NCBI RefSeq assembly: GCF_008634025.1
Contig: NZ_PDCM01000002.1
Location: 248,001-312,000 of the forward strand
DNA length: 64,000 nucleotides
Source: Streptomyces albofaciens JCM 4342
GTDB lineage: Bacteria > Actinomycetota > Actinomycetes > Streptomycetales > Streptomycetaceae
Direction: 5' to 3'
Shown here: positions 7,876 to 16,948 of the stretch, in pieces
How the letters are laid out: the number at the start of each line of letters is the position of its first letter
How positions within the stretch are numbered: position 1 is the first letter of the stretch
Notes under the pieces: generated by a model
What the model saw: the letters and a program-made list of their open reading frames with translations, nothing else
The model's database searches: none
Told to the model about the DNA's origin: nothing
Made by a program: the position numbers and the translations under genes

Positions 7876-8775
7876 ATGACCCATTCCCTGCGAACCCTGT
7901 CCCCGCCGCCCCTGTCACCGCGCCGCCGCGGACTGCTGGTCTTCCTCGGTGTGGCCTACCTGGGCATGTGGGTGGCCATGACGCCGCTCCTGGCCACCGG
8001 GTTCCAGCGGGAGAGCGCCCGGTCGGGCATGGGAACGCTGGAGCAGGTCTGCGTCTCGGCCGCGATGTTCGCGCCGGCCCTCGCCGCGCTCCTCGTGGTC
8101 AAGTACGTGGAGCCCGCCGGCCGGATACGGGACGTCCTCGCCCTGCGGCCGTCACGGCCCTGGGCCCACGTCGCGCGCTCGTGCCTCCTCGCCCTCGTGG
8201 TCCCCGCCCTCCTGACCGTCGCCGCGCTCGTCATCGGGGCCACGACAGGGCACTACCCCTTCCACGTCCCCTGGAGCGGGCTCGGAGCCTGGGTGATCGC
8301 CCTGCTGCTCAAGATGCTGGTGTCGCTGCCGCTGTTCTTCGGCGAGGAACTGGGCTGGCAGGGCTATCTCTTCCCCCGTCTCGCCGGACGCGGGAAGGGC
8401 GCACGTCTGACGTGGGCGTATGTGGGCACCGGTGCCGCCTTCGCGCTGTGGCACCTGCCCACGCTCCTGATGGGCGGGCAGTACCCCGGCCGCCACTGGT
8501 ATGTGTCGGTGTTCGCGATAGTCGTCAGCTGCGTCCTCATCCTGCCGGTCTTCACGTGGCTGCGCCTGCGCTCCGGGTCGGTGGTGCCGGCGGTCGTCGG
8601 CCACGCCTTCGTCAGCACGGCGAGCGTGAGCATGGTCAAGGAGTTCGCCGCGCCGAACGCCCCGGTGGACCCGTTGCACATGGGAATGACCGGCTGGCCC
8701 GGCTGGATAGCCACCGGCGCGTTCGTCGCCTTCCTCGCGCTGACGGGGCGGCTGCGGCCGTCGGCGTATGCGTAG
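7876..8775 (+). CDS. CPBP-family intramembrane metalloprotease-like protein
   Basis: This 299-residue polytopic membrane protein has about eight hydrophobic segments. Motif 1 is FFGEELGWQGYLFPRL, corresponding to EExxxR but with Gln where Arg is usual (GWRGYL). Motif 2 is FALWHLP and a third conserved histidine occurs in VGHAFVS. CPBP/Abi proteins are membrane proteases of CAAX-processing or bacteriocin-immunity type, though the substrate is rarely known. Because the motif-1 arginine is replaced, activity is uncertain. The ATG at 7876 is preferred over an in-frame start at 7789 because the extra 29 residues are not membrane-like and a leaderless promoter fits. Confidence 0.83.
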   Translation: MTHSLRTLSPPPLSPRRRGLLVFLGVAYLGMWVAMTPLLATGFQRESARSGMGTLEQVCVSAAMFAPALAALLVVKYVEPAGRIRDVLALRPSRPWAHVARSCLLALVVPALLTVAALVIGATTGHYPFHVPWSGLGAWVIALLLKMLVSLPLFFGEELGWQGYLFPRLAGRGKGARLTWAYVGTGAAFALWHLPTLLMGGQYPGRHWYVSVFAIVVSCVLILPVFTWLRLRSGSVVPAVVGHAFVSTASVSMVKEFAAPNAPVDPLHMGMTGWPGWIATGAFVAFLALTGRLRPSAYA

Positions 8776-8951
8776 GGGGCGGGGCACCATACAGAGGCAC
8801 GAGCGGCGAGACGCTCGCGTACCCCGCAAGGAAGTACACCGGCGTCCCTGAGTCCGGACCGAGCGGGCGCGGGCCGCGCGGCAGTGCACCGGCGCGGCTG
8901 TCGCCGGAGCACGGACCCGTCAGCCGACGGGGGCCGGAACGGCGAGCACCG

Positions 8952-9539
8952 TCACTGATCGGTCGCGGGCGAACCGGACACCGCGGAGCAGCCGGAAACG
9001 GCGGGAGGAGGGACGGCCGCAACGGAAACGGCAGCCGCACGCGTACCGGAGACTGCCGTGGCGGCGGTTTTCGCGCGCTCCTCGCCGTAATTCTCCCAGT
9101 CGGCGGGCGGCCACGTCGCCGTGCGGGCCGCGAGCGCCTTGTCGATGTTTTCCCGCAGTCCCTCTTCGAAGAAATCGGAGACCTGGCGCACCAGTTTCAG
9201 CGCCTCGACGGTGCCGGAAGTGAGAGGCCTGGCCATACGGTCGGTGCCGCCGGGCACACTGCGCGGGGAGACGTGCGCGCGTTTCGTCGCCCGCAGCGCG
9301 TGCGCGTGCAGACCGGCGCAGGCGTATCCGATCGCCAGGGCGATCCGCCGCACCGCGTCATCCGCACCGCGCGTCAGCTCTCCGGCACCGAGAAGTGTCT
9401 GATTGGGGCTGCCGGGGCCTTCGTCCCCGTCGGCCGTCCGGGGCGGCAGCTTTTTCTCCTCGGCGACGAGCAGCCGGTGCGCCCGTTCCATGACGGCCGC
9501 CACAAAGGCCAGTTCTTCCAGGTCGATGGACTGGGTCAT
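8952..9539 (-). CDS. Hypothetical protein, mostly helical
   Basis: The product has 195 residues from the ATG at 9539, preceded by GGGGAGG. I recognise no family. The first two thirds are predicted helical, with blocks such as LEELAFVAAVMERAHRLLVAEEKKL, DDAVRRIALAIGYACAGLHAHAL and VEALKLVRQVSDFFEEGLRENID. The C-terminal 50 residues are Ala/Val/Ser/Pro-rich and probably disordered. No signal peptide or membrane helix is present. It lies downstream of hemC on the same strand with about 130 bp between; a shared transcript is possible but not shown. Confidence 0.7.
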   Translation of the reverse strand: MTQSIDLEELAFVAAVMERAHRLLVAEEKKLPPRTADGDEGPGSPNQTLLGAGELTRGADDAVRRIALAIGYACAGLHAHALRATKRAHVSPRSVPGGTDRMARPLTSGTVEALKLVRQVSDFFEEGLRENIDKALAARTATWPPADWENYGEERAKTAATAVSGTRAAAVSVAAVPPPAVSGCSAVSGSPATDQ

Positions 9540-9669
9540 TGCGATCCTCCCCTGCCGTGTGCGTACAACGGCACCGTAGGTTCGACCGGTCCCATACATG
9601 ACCCGATCCGGCAAAAGCAGACCCATTGGAGTTACGGGCCGGACTGCCACCGGTACGTCAATCCTTACG

Positions 9670-10605
9670 TCAGTGCGCGATGGAGTCGATCAGGTCGCGC
9701 GCCCCCTGGCGCAGCAGCGCGACCGCGACGGACGTGCCCAGGGTCGCCGGGTCGAGCGGCCCGGCCCACTCGTGGGCGTTGAGCACCGTCTTGCCGTCCG
9801 GGGTGAAGACGCAGGCCCGCAGCGACAGTTCGCCGTTGCGCTCGGTCTTCGCGTATCCGGCGATCGGCGAGTTGCAGTGCCCCTGGAGGACATGGAGGAA
9901 CATCCGCTCCGCCGTCGCCTCCCGGAAGGCGTTCCGGTCGCCGAGCGCGCTGACCGCGTCAATGGTGGCGGTGTCGTCCGCACGGCACTGCAGGGCCAGA
10001 ATCCCGGCGCCGATGGGCGGGCACAGCGTCTCGGCCGGCAGGATCTCGGTGATGACCTCGCGCCGGCCGATGCGCTCCAGCCCGGACACCGCGAGCAGCA
10101 GGGCGTCGGCGTCCCCGGCGTGGAGTTTCTCCAGGCGGCGGTTGGCGTTGCCGCGCATCGGTACACAGGTGAGGTGCGGGTGGGAGGCGGCGAGCTGCGC
10201 GACCCGGCGTACGGAGGACGTGCCGATGCGCGTACCGGCGGGCAGCCGGTCGAGGGGGAGACCGCCGGGGTGGACGAGCGCGTCGCGGATGTCGTCGCGC
10301 TTGAGGAACGCGGCGAAGGTCGTGCCGGCGGGCAGCGGCCGGTCGGCCGGCACATCCTTGACGCAGTGCACCGCGAGGTCCGCCTCCCCGGCCAGCAGCG
10401 CGGCGTCCACCTCCTTGGTGAAGGCCCCCTTGCCGCCCAGCTCGGACAGATCACCCATCCAGCGGTCACCGGAGGTGGTGACGGGCACCACCTCGGTGCG
10501 CATCGTCGGGTAGCGGGCGGCGAGTTCGACCCGTACGCGCTCCACCTGAGCGAGTGCCATGGGCGAGGAACGCGAGACGATGCGGATCAGTTCAGGGGCG
10601 GACAT
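9670..10605 (-). CDS. hemC: Hydroxymethylbilane synthase (porphobilinogen deaminase)
   Basis: The 311-residue cytosolic enzyme joins four porphobilinogen units to a linear tetrapyrrole for heme, siroheme and B12. Conserved blocks are present: [60 protein letters not shown] and [11 protein letters not shown]. The dipyrromethane-cofactor cysteine lies in [13 protein letters not shown]. The loop around that cysteine is less canonical than usual (GHCNSP rather than GGCSxP). No other heme gene is adjacent, so this may be a second copy outside the main hem operon. The ATG at 10605 is chosen because TATGGT lies seven bases upstream, as in leaderless promoters; an ATG at 10617 would add four residues. 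Confidence 0.9.
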   Translation of the reverse strand: MSAPELIRIVSRSSPMALAQVERVRVELAARYPTMRTEVVPVTTSGDRWMGDLSELGGKGAFTKEVDAALLAGEADLAVHCVKDVPADRPLPAGTTFAAFLKRDDIRDALVHPGGLPLDRLPAGTRIGTSSVRRVAQLAASHPHLTCVPMRGNANRRLEKLHAGDADALLLAVSGLERIGRREVITEILPAETLCPPIGAGILALQCRADDTATIDAVSALGDRNAFREATAERMFLHVLQGHCNSPIAGYAKTERNGELSLRACVFTPDGKTVLNAHEWAGPLDPATLGTSVAVALLRQGARDLIDSIAH

Positions 10606-10612
10606 GGCGTAC

Positions 10613-10618
10613 ACCATA
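10613..10618 (-). promoter_or_regulatory. Probable -10 box (TATGGT) for leaderless hemC
   Basis: On the minus strand TATGGT is followed by seven bases and the ATG at 10605. There is no Shine-Dalgarno sequence. Confidence 0.4.
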
Positions 10619-10882
10619 GGGCGTGGGGGCAGCGGTCAGGACACGGTCACTTGGACGCGGGCGAGCCGTCCGAGCCGTGGTGGCCGCGGCGCGGCCGCTT
10701 ACCTGGGAGCCGACAGCCGTACGCGCGCCGGTGGCGTCCGGTGGTGAGGCCCCACGGCGGCACCTCGAAGCGGGCGGTGGAGGGCGGCGTCACCCCGTTC
10801 GCCCGTCCCGGCGTGCGGACCGGCGGGGGCTGGGTCAAGGTCATCTCGTCAGGTCCACCTACATCATCTTCAGGAGAGTCAC

Positions 10883-11152
10883 ATGCTTCGTAACGTCGCG
10901 ATCACCCTCGCCGGTGTCACGGCGGCCGGTTTCCTGGCCGCCGGGCCCGCTGCCGCCGACCCGCACGGCGGCGGTGCCGCGGGCGGCGCGTACGGCTCCG
11001 GCGCCTACGCATCGCAGAACACGCTCGGCGGGTACCGCCACTACAACGTCGGCGGCCCCACGGGTGTCACCGCCACCGGCGCCGAGTACGCCCACAGCAA
11101 GGCCGCCGGCCAGTTCGACTACGGCCGCTACTTCAAGGCCGTCTGGCACTGA
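10883..11152 (+). CDS. Small secreted Gly/Ala/Tyr-rich protein
   Basis: The product has 89 residues. The start at 10883 follows AGGAGAG at good spacing. A signal peptide (LRNVAITLAGVTAAGFLAAGPAAADP) with an AAA-D cleavage site gives a mature protein of about 65 residues. This is rich in Gly, Ala and Tyr (GGAYGSGAYASQNTLGGYRHYNVGG) and has no cysteine. I do not recognise a family; similar small exported proteins occur in streptomycetes without known function. It is a single gene, closed by the hairpin at 11398-11439. Confidence 0.78.
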   Translation: MLRNVAITLAGVTAAGFLAAGPAAADPHGGGAAGGAYGSGAYASQNTLGGYRHYNVGGPTGVTATGAEYAHSKAAGQFDYGRYFKAVWH

Positions 11153-11516
11153 GCCCGGCCCCGCTCGCGTCGGCCCGCCCGACGGCTGCGCCCCGCGTCC
11201 GTGCTACGGCGCGGGGGCGCGTCCGTGCCGTCCGGGCGTCCGCCGACGGTCCCCTGGCAGCAGCCGCCCGTCACCCCTCCCCTTCTCGCACGCACGCCGA
11301 TGCCTGTCGTCGAGGCATCGCGACGGCGGTCGCTGCCCCGCACGAAGCCTGTGCCACGGCTCCGGCGCTCCGTGGCGAATGACGGAACGCAGACACCGAA
11401 CGGCCCCCTGCCCGGCAGCACGTGGGCGGGGGGCCGTTCCGGTGGCTCCGGTGGGCCGCCCTGCTGGGCCGCCCTGCTGAACTGCCGGAACCTGGTGCCG
11501 AAGCCGACGACCGGTG
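11153..11516. other. Intergenic region between convergent genes
   Basis: This 364-bp stretch holds no plausible gene on either strand. The only clear element is the hairpin at 11398-11439. Confidence 0.5.
11398..11439. terminator. Bidirectional hairpin between convergent genes
   Basis: GAACGGCCCCC (11398-11408) pairs perfectly with GGGGGCCGTTC (11429-11439). It sits between the secreted-protein gene on the plus strand and the deazaflavin-reductase-like gene on the minus strand. Confidence 0.65.
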
Positions 11517-11966
11517 TCAGTTGTGGCTCGTCTCCGGGGCCTCCAGGACGAAGACGGGGATCTCGCGGTCGGTCTTCTTCTGGTAGTCGGCGTAGTCGGG
11601 GAACGCCTCGACCGCGCGGCCCCACCACAGGGCCTTCTCCTCGCCCGTCACCTCACGGGCCACCAGGTCCATGCGAACCGGGCCGTCCTGAAGCTCCACA
11701 CGGGGGTCCGCCACGACGTTGTGGTACCAGACGGGGTGCTTGGGGGCGCCGCCCAGGGAGGCGACCGCGGCGTAGGTGCCCTCGTGTTCCACCCGCATCA
11801 GCGGAGTCTTGCGGATCTTCCCCGACTTGGCGCCCCGGGTCGTCAGGACGATGACGGGCAGGCCGCGCATCGTCGTCCCCTTGGTGCCGCCGCTGCTCTC
11901 GTACAGCTCGACCTGGTCGCGTACCCACTTCTCCGGGCTCGGCTCGTACTCGCCCTCAAGTGGCAT
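11517..11966 (-). CDS. Nitroreductase / deazaflavin (F420)-dependent reductase-like protein
   Basis: The product has 149 residues from the ATG at 11966. It matches the small split-barrel Ddn-like family: [59 protein letters not shown] and DPRVELQDG are the signature blocks. Members bind F420H2 and reduce quinones, nitroimidazoles or similar acceptors, usually at the membrane. A further upstream start (12023) would add 19 non-conserved residues. The gene is convergent with the upstream secreted-protein gene and separated by about 200 bp from the ABC permease, so it is probably transcribed alone. Confidence 0.85.
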   Translation of the reverse strand: MPLEGEYEPSPEKWVRDQVELYESSGGTKGTTMRGLPVIVLTTRGAKSGKIRKTPLMRVEHEGTYAAVASLGGAPKHPVWYHNVVADPRVELQDGPVRMDLVAREVTGEEKALWWGRAVEAFPDYADYQKKTDREIPVFVLEAPETSHN

Positions 11967-12161
11967 GGCATCCGTCCCATCGTCGTTCGTCCGTGGTGTC
12001 TGGTGTCGTACGGTCCCGGTCACGGCTCAGCGGCCGTCCGCGACCGACCTGACCTTTTCTCAACACGAGGGGCGTACGCAATCATCCCGGCGGGTGTCGT
12101 GGCTGGTGACGGACGTGAAGAGGGGGCGAGCGGTGCCGCGGAGCCGGGCGCGGCACCCGTT

Positions 12162-13034
12162 CTACCGGCCCGGCGCGCCCGCTCCTGCCATGGCCGCCTT
12201 GTGCTGACGGCCTGCCAGACGGGAACCGGACTCCCGGCGGGTCGTTCTGCGAAGGAGGGGCACGGCCAGGAGGAAACCGGCGATGGCCCATATGGCCAGC
12301 ACCAGGGCGACCATGGGGAGTTCCCAGGAACCCGCCGGCTCGGCGGCCAGTGCGCTGTCGGGAAGGAGCGCTGATCGCAGGCCCTGCGCCATCCATTTGA
12401 GCGGGAACAGGGAGGCGATCTGCTGCACGATGTGGGGCATGCGGGTGATGGGGAACATCGTCCCGGAGGTCACGAGCAGCGCCATGGCGGGCAGCATGAT
12501 CAGGGCGAGCGCTTCGCGGGGGTTGGGCAGGACGGCGCCTATGGCCGCGCCGAGCGGTACGACCGCGAGCAGTCCCAGGCCGGTGACCCAGAGCAGGGTG
12601 AGCCACTGGGCGGGGGTGGCCGGCAGCGGGCCGTCGGCCAGCAGCGCGCCGGCCGTGAGCAGCAGCACGAGGGTGCCGACGGCCAGGCCGAGGATCAGCA
12701 GCGCCTTCGCCACCAGATAGGCCGGTATGCCGCCCGGCGTGGCGCGGAGCCGCAGCAGCGCGCCCTCTTCGCGCTCGGTGACGAGCATCTGCGGGATGTT
12801 CAGCACACCGAGCTGGAAGAGCAGGTAGGCGGCGAATCCGGCCATCATGAGGTGGCCCATGGGCAGCTCCGTGCCGGGTACGGAGTCGCTGATCGTCACG
12901 GCGAGCACGATCGCCACGACGATGTTGACGAGATGTCCGCTCAGCTCCTTTCTCGTGCGCAGGAGCTGGCGCAGTTCGATGCCTCCGCGCCGGACCCCCG
13001 CCCGCAGATATCGCTGCGGTCCCGTCCCCCTCAT
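12162..13034 (-). CDS. ABC-2 type transporter permease
   Basis: The product has 290 residues and six hydrophobic segments, with the ABC-2 pattern (VTEREEGALLRLRATPGGIPAYLVAKAL and SGTMFPITRMPHIVQQIASLFPLKWMAQGLR). Its ATG overlaps the stop of the ATPase gene by four bases (ATGA), so the two are translationally coupled and almost surely form one exporter. Substrates of this drug/lipid-export class cannot be read from sequence. Confidence 0.88.
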   Translation of the reverse strand: MRGTGPQRYLRAGVRRGGIELRQLLRTRKELSGHLVNIVVAIVLAVTISDSVPGTELPMGHLMMAGFAAYLLFQLGVLNIPQMLVTEREEGALLRLRATPGGIPAYLVAKALLILGLAVGTLVLLLTAGALLADGPLPATPAQWLTLLWVTGLGLLAVVPLGAAIGAVLPNPREALALIMLPAMALLVTSGTMFPITRMPHIVQQIASLFPLKWMAQGLRSALLPDSALAAEPAGSWELPMVALVLAIWAIAGFLLAVPLLRRTTRRESGSRLAGRQHKAAMAGAGAPGR

Positions 13035-13936
13035 GCGGCTTCGTCCTCTCGGTTCCGGGCGTGCGCCGGGTGTGCGTGCCGGCTCTCGGCGTTCACCATG
13101 TGCAGGTAGGTGTCCTCCAGCGTCGGGCGGCGCACCTCCAGGTCGGCTATCGGTCCCCCGGCTGCGCGGTGGAGTTCCCACACCAGCCGGGAAGGGTCGT
13201 CGGTACGTTCCCGTCGCGGCGTCCCGTCCTCGGCCGTCCAGCGCACCTCCGCACGCGCCGCTGCCCGGCGGGCCAGTTCGGCCGGGCTGCCGCAGACCCG
13301 TATGCGGCCGTCGACCAGGACGGCGATACGGTCGGCGAGGCGCTCGGCCTCGATGAGGTCATGGGTGGTGAGCAGGACCGTGACGCCTTCGTCGCGGGCC
13401 AGCTTCCCGACGAGGACGTGGAAGTCGTGGCGCGCCTCCGGGTCGAAGCCGGTGGTGGGCTCGTCGAGGAAGAGCAGCTCGGGACGGCCGACGATGCCGA
13501 GGGCGACGTCGAGGCGGCGGCGCTGGCCGCCGGAGAGCCGGCCCACCTGCTGGTCCGTCTGGCCGGTCAAGCCGACCAGTTCGAGCAGCGCGGCGGGATC
13601 GCGCGGGTCGGGGTAGTACTCGGCAAAGTGGCCCAGGAGTTCGCCGACCCGCCATCTGGCGTGGTCGCGCCAGGATTGGAGGACGAGGCCGAGCCGTCCG
13701 CGCCACGCGTCGTCGCCGCGCAGCGGGTCCGTGCCGAGTACGCGGACCTCGCCGGACGAGCGCCGGCGGAAGCCTTCGAGGATTTCGACGGTGGTGGTCT
13801 TCCCGGCGCCGTTCGGGCCGAGCAAGGCGAAGATCTCGCCGCGGTGGATGTCCAGGTCGACGCCCTGGAGCACGTCTTTGGAGCCGTAGGACATCCGCAG
13901 GTCGCGGACCCGTACGACGGGTTCGGTCGCGGTCAC
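13031..13936 (-). CDS. ABC transporter ATP-binding protein
   Basis: The 301-residue nucleotide-binding subunit has Walker A (LLGPNGAGKTTTVEIL), Q-loop region (LGLVLQSW), signature LSGGQRRRLDVAL, Walker B plus catalytic Glu (LLFLDEPTTGFD) and H-loop (LLTTHDLIEAERLADRI). The C-terminal extension (about 230-301) resembles the regulatory tail of drug-exporter ATPases. It starts at a GTG overlapping the stop of the winged-helix gene by four bases and ends overlapping the permease start. It powers the adjacent permease. Confidence 0.93.
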   Translation of the reverse strand: MTATEPVVRVRDLRMSYGSKDVLQGVDLDIHRGEIFALLGPNGAGKTTTVEILEGFRRRSSGEVRVLGTDPLRGDDAWRGRLGLVLQSWRDHARWRVGELLGHFAEYYPDPRDPAALLELVGLTGQTDQQVGRLSGGQRRRLDVALGIVGRPELLFLDEPTTGFDPEARHDFHVLVGKLARDEGVTVLLTTHDLIEAERLADRIAVLVDGRIRVCGSPAELARRAAARAEVRWTAEDGTPRRERTDDPSRLVWELHRAAGGPIADLEVRRPTLEDTYLHMVNAESRHAHPAHARNREDEAA

Positions 13937-14361
13937 CGGCGGGCCTCCTTACCGGTCGGGGCCGTTTCCGTCCCCGTGGCACCGCGGCGCCCGGCCGGTC
14001 CGGATCGCGCGTGGGCCGAAGCCGTGTCGGACCGGGACGACGGTGTGCTGCCCGGTGGCGGGCCCTTGGCGGCGCCTTCGACGATCGCGCGCAGGGCCGC
14101 CACGTGCCCCTCGAACGCGGTTCTCCCCCGGTCGGTGAGCCGCACTTTGGTGCGGCGCTTGCGCCCGCCGCCCTCCTTCTGGATTTCCAGGTACCCGGCC
14201 TCCTCCAGCGTGTGGAGCTGTTTGGAGAGCGCCGAGTCGCTGAGCGAGAGGCTGTCCCGGATGAAGGGGAAGTCGGCCCATTCCGTGGCGGCGAGCAGCG
14301 CGACCACCGAGAGCCGTGTGGACGGGTGGATCAGTTCGTCGAATCCGGAAGGGGTGCTCAT
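13933..14361 (-). CDS. Winged-helix transcriptional regulator
   Basis: The product has 142 residues. Residues 5-100 form a winged helix of the kind seen in PF13601-type regulators: FDELIHPSTRLSVVALLAA, LSLSDSALSKQLHTLEEAGYLEIQKEGGGRKRRTKVRLTDRGRTAF. The last 40 residues are Ser/Pro/Arg-rich and likely disordered. It is locked into the operon by four-base overlaps at both ends (ATGA at the start, GTGA at the stop). It probably controls this operon through the ACTTTCC repeats at 14913-14966. No metal or redox residues stand out. Confidence 0.87.
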   Translation of the reverse strand: MSTPSGFDELIHPSTRLSVVALLAATEWADFPFIRDSLSLSDSALSKQLHTLEEAGYLEIQKEGGGRKRRTKVRLTDRGRTAFEGHVAALRAIVEGAAKGPPPGSTPSSRSDTASAHARSGPAGRRGATGTETAPTGKEARR

Positions 14362-14846
14362 CGGCCGCTCCCGTCGTAACTGCGCACGGGGGCGAAGGCC
14401 CACCGGTTGGCGGGCGCCGTGACGAGCAGGAAGAGACCGGCGCACACGGTGGCCTGCACCAGGCTGCCGTACGCCAGCTCCGCCCACTCGACGAGCCAGC
14501 CCGTGACCAGGATGCTGCTCCCGCCCACGATGGCGCTCGCGAAGAACACGACGGTCGTGCGCCATGTGTAGCGCGAGCGGTGCAGCCGCATGCGGGACTT
14601 GCGGGCCGCCCGTACGCCTATGGCGCCCAGCGCGGCCATGTACGCCGCGAGCACCGCCCAGACGGCCCATCCGGGCAGGTCGAGTCCGCTGACCGCCACG
14701 AAGACCCACATGGCGGCCGCGATCGGCAGGTACGAACGCCACCCGCTCGCGGAGCAGCGCTCCAGTTCGTCGTAGACCCGCTCCTGCGGGACCCGGATCC
14801 GTTGCAGATCCGCCCAGGCGCGTTCGGCGTCGACCGGTGCGCTCAT
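14358..14846 (-). CDS. Membrane protein, first gene of the ABC-transporter operon
   Basis: The product has 162 residues from the ATG at 14846, eight bases after GGGGAGG; an ATG at 14852 is too close to that site. Four hydrophobic segments follow a charged N-terminus (DAERAWADLQRIRVPQERVYDELERC). No catalytic motif is recognised. Its stop overlaps the regulator start, so all four genes to 12162 form one coupled unit. Comparable small membrane proteins accompany this regulator type, but the role is unknown. Confidence 0.8.
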   Translation of the reverse strand: MSAPVDAERAWADLQRIRVPQERVYDELERCSASGWRSYLPIAAAMWVFVAVSGLDLPGWAVWAVLAAYMAALGAIGVRAARKSRMRLHRSRYTWRTTVVFFASAIVGGSSILVTGWLVEWAELAYGSLVQATVCAGLFLLVTAPANRWAFAPVRSYDGSGR

Positions 14847-14912
14847 GCCCATCGCCTCCCCAAGACGTTGACGTGCCGAATCCGGGTCCTCGGTGGCCGC
14901 CCGGCGCCGTCG

Positions 14913-14966
14913 ACTTTCCCACCAGGAAAGTTAGCGCAGACTTTCCCGTCGGGCAAGTGGAAAGTC
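14913..14966. promoter_or_regulatory. Four ACTTTCC/GGAAAGT half-sites upstream of the ABC operon
   Basis: ACTTTCC (14913-14919) and GGAAAGT (14925-14931) form one inverted pair with a 5-bp gap. GACTTTCC (14939-14946) and GGAAAGTC (14959-14966) form a second with a 12-bp gap. They lie 67-120 bp upstream of the first gene of the operon. They are a likely operator array for the operon's own winged-helix regulator. Confidence 0.6.
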
Positions 14967-15069
14967 GGCGCGCCGGGCGGGAGCGGAAACCAGCGCTGGA
15001 GCGGGCGCCGGGAGCGCGGACGCGGGACGGAAATGCGGCGGCGGGGCCGGAGCCGCACCGGCACCGCTC

Positions 15070-16575
15070 TCAGGCGATCCAGTGCGGGCGTCGGCCCGTG
15101 GACGAAGGGGTCGGACCGCCGGCGAGAGTGGCGGCCATGCGGTGCACGGCCTCACGGAGGGTCTCCGGCGGAGTGGTGTACGGAATGCGCAGGCGCTGTT
15201 CGAAGATGCCAGGGTCGGTGGCGAAGCAGGCGCCTCCTTCGATCGGTACCCCGTGGTCGAGTGCCCGCTCGGCCAGCGCGGCGGCGACAGGCTCGCCCAG
15301 GTCCGCCCAGAGGGACAGGCCGCCGGGCGGCAGGTGCCAGGTCCATCGCGGGAGGTGTTCGGCCAAGGCGGAGGTCAGGGCGGCGCGCTGACGGCGCAAC
15401 TGTTCCAGGCGCCGGGGCAGCAGTTCCTCGGAGCGGTCCAGCAGGTCCAGGGCGAGGAGCTGGTCCAGGACCGAACCGCCCATGTCGGTGGCGACCCGCT
15501 GACCGGCGAGTTCGGTGACGAGCCGGGCCGGGGCGCGCAGCCAGCCGACGCGCAGGCCCGCCCAGTGGGTCTTGCTCATCGAGCCGGTGGTGATGACCTG
15601 GCCGGTGCCGCCCGGCGAGGCGTGGCAGGCGAAGGGCGGCGGGGCGGGTACGTCGAGGGCGAGTTCGGTCAGGGTCTCGTCGACGACCAGCCAGGTGCCC
15701 GAGCGTTGCGCGGCGCGCAGGGTGCGGGCGCGCTGCCGCTCGGGCATCAGGCGGCCGGTGGGGTTGTGGAAGTCGGGGATCAGGTAGGCCAGCCGGGGTG
15801 CCGAGTGGCGCAGGGTCGCCTCGATGGTGCCGGTGTCCCAGCCGGTGTCGGTCACGGGGACCGGGACGGTACGCAGCCGCGCGCGCCGGATGGCCTCCAG
15901 GGCGTTCGGGTAGGACGGGTTCTCGACCATGATCCGGTCGCCGGGCCGGGCCAGCAGCCCGAGGACGAGGGTGAACGCGTGCTGGGCCCCGGAGGTCACC
16001 AGGATCTGTTCGGGCACGGTGGCCAGGCCGCGCCGGGTGAAGCGTTCGGCGATCGCGGCGCGCAGTTCCGGCAGGCCGTAGGGGTGGTAGCCGGGGGTGT
16101 CGACGTGTTCGGCCAGCTGCGGGGAGATTCGGGCGAGGGCGTCGGTGAGCGTCTGCCGGGGCAGGCCGGGAGCGGCCCTGGCCAGGTCGATCGCGGTCTC
16201 GTGCGGGCCGAGGAGCCGCGCGACGCCCCGGGGCGTCCGGCCTTCGGGGAGGGCCGTCCAGGTGCCGGAACCCTGGCGGCTGTGCGCGTAACCGCTCTCG
16301 CGCAACAGGTCGTAGACGGCGGTGACGGTGGCGCGGCTGGTGTTCAGGGCCGCGGCCAGCTCCCGTTCGGCGGGGAGCTTGACGTGCAGGGCGATGCGTC
16401 CGTCCAGGATCAGTGTGCTGATCGCTCGGGCCAGGTGGCGGTAGGCGGGCCGGGCTTCCGCCGGATCGGGCAGCAGCGCGGCCAGTTGCCCGCTTCCCAG
16501 GGCCCGGTCCATTCGCCCGGTACGGTCCGGTCGCCCGGTACGGTGCGCGGGTTGCGCCCGCTTCGTCTGCGCCAT
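15070..16575 (-). CDS. MocR/PdxR-type regulator: GntR winged helix fused to an aminotransferase-like domain
   Basis: The product has 501 residues from the ATG at 16575 (GGGGGAG upstream). Residues about 40-110 are a GntR winged helix (YRHLARAISTLILDGRIALHVKLPAERELAAALNTSRATVTAVYDLLRE). From about residue 140 a fold-type-I PLP domain follows: GYHPYGLPELRAAIA, VTSGAQHAF, DFHNPTGRLMP and the PLP-lysine segment GSMSKTHWAGLRVGW. Such proteins sense PLP or an amino-acid adduct and usually control a neighbouring gene. The divergent MDR oxidoreductase across a 373-bp gap is a candidate target. Confidence 0.9.
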   Translation of the reverse strand: MAQTKRAQPAHRTGRPDRTGRMDRALGSGQLAALLPDPAEARPAYRHLARAISTLILDGRIALHVKLPAERELAAALNTSRATVTAVYDLLRESGYAHSRQGSGTWTALPEGRTPRGVARLLGPHETAIDLARAAPGLPRQTLTDALARISPQLAEHVDTPGYHPYGLPELRAAIAERFTRRGLATVPEQILVTSGAQHAFTLVLGLLARPGDRIMVENPSYPNALEAIRRARLRTVPVPVTDTGWDTGTIEATLRHSAPRLAYLIPDFHNPTGRLMPERQRARTLRAAQRSGTWLVVDETLTELALDVPAPPPFACHASPGGTGQVITTGSMSKTHWAGLRVGWLRAPARLVTELAGQRVATDMGGSVLDQLLALDLLDRSEELLPRRLEQLRRQRAALTSALAEHLPRWTWHLPPGGLSLWADLGEPVAAALAERALDHGVPIEGGACFATDPGIFEQRLRIPYTTPPETLREAVHRMAATLAGGPTPSSTGRRPHWIA

Positions 16576-16948
16576 GCCACTCCCCCGGCCGTTCCGAACC
16601 GCGCCGCCCCTGGTCGCAGCGCTTTCCCGCCGTCCCCTCGCCACGAATCGGCCGCGGTTTCCAGGCCGATCACCCTACAGAGTCACCTCAATGGCCTGGT
16701 CGCCGCCGTTCACGTATGCGCTTTCCGGTCCCGGCCCCCGAAGCGGTCCGACGACCGGCGCTGCCGCTGTGACCGGGCGCGCCCTTTGGTCCTTCCGCTT
16801 GTCCGAGCACGGCCGAGCACGGCCGAGCAGCGGATTCCGCACCCCGGATGTGTCGCGGCGCCCGTTCGCGGCTACTCCGGTAGTTCCCGTACGTGGATGA
16901 TCACCGACCGGACCGTACCCGCGCCCGGCGCCCCTCAGGAGACACGGA
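16576..16948. other. Divergent intergenic region between the MocR regulator and the MDR oxidoreductase
   Basis: No real gene is visible. A short direct repeat (CGAGCACGGC, three imperfect copies near 16804-16833) is the only regular element. MocR regulators often bind spaced direct repeats, so this may be the operator, but the evidence is slight. Confidence 0.4.

Noticed and set aside
16804..16833. Three short CGAGCACGGC repeats as a definite MocR operator
   Set aside because: They are short and GC-rich, and could easily be chance. They are kept only as a note in the intergenic entry.
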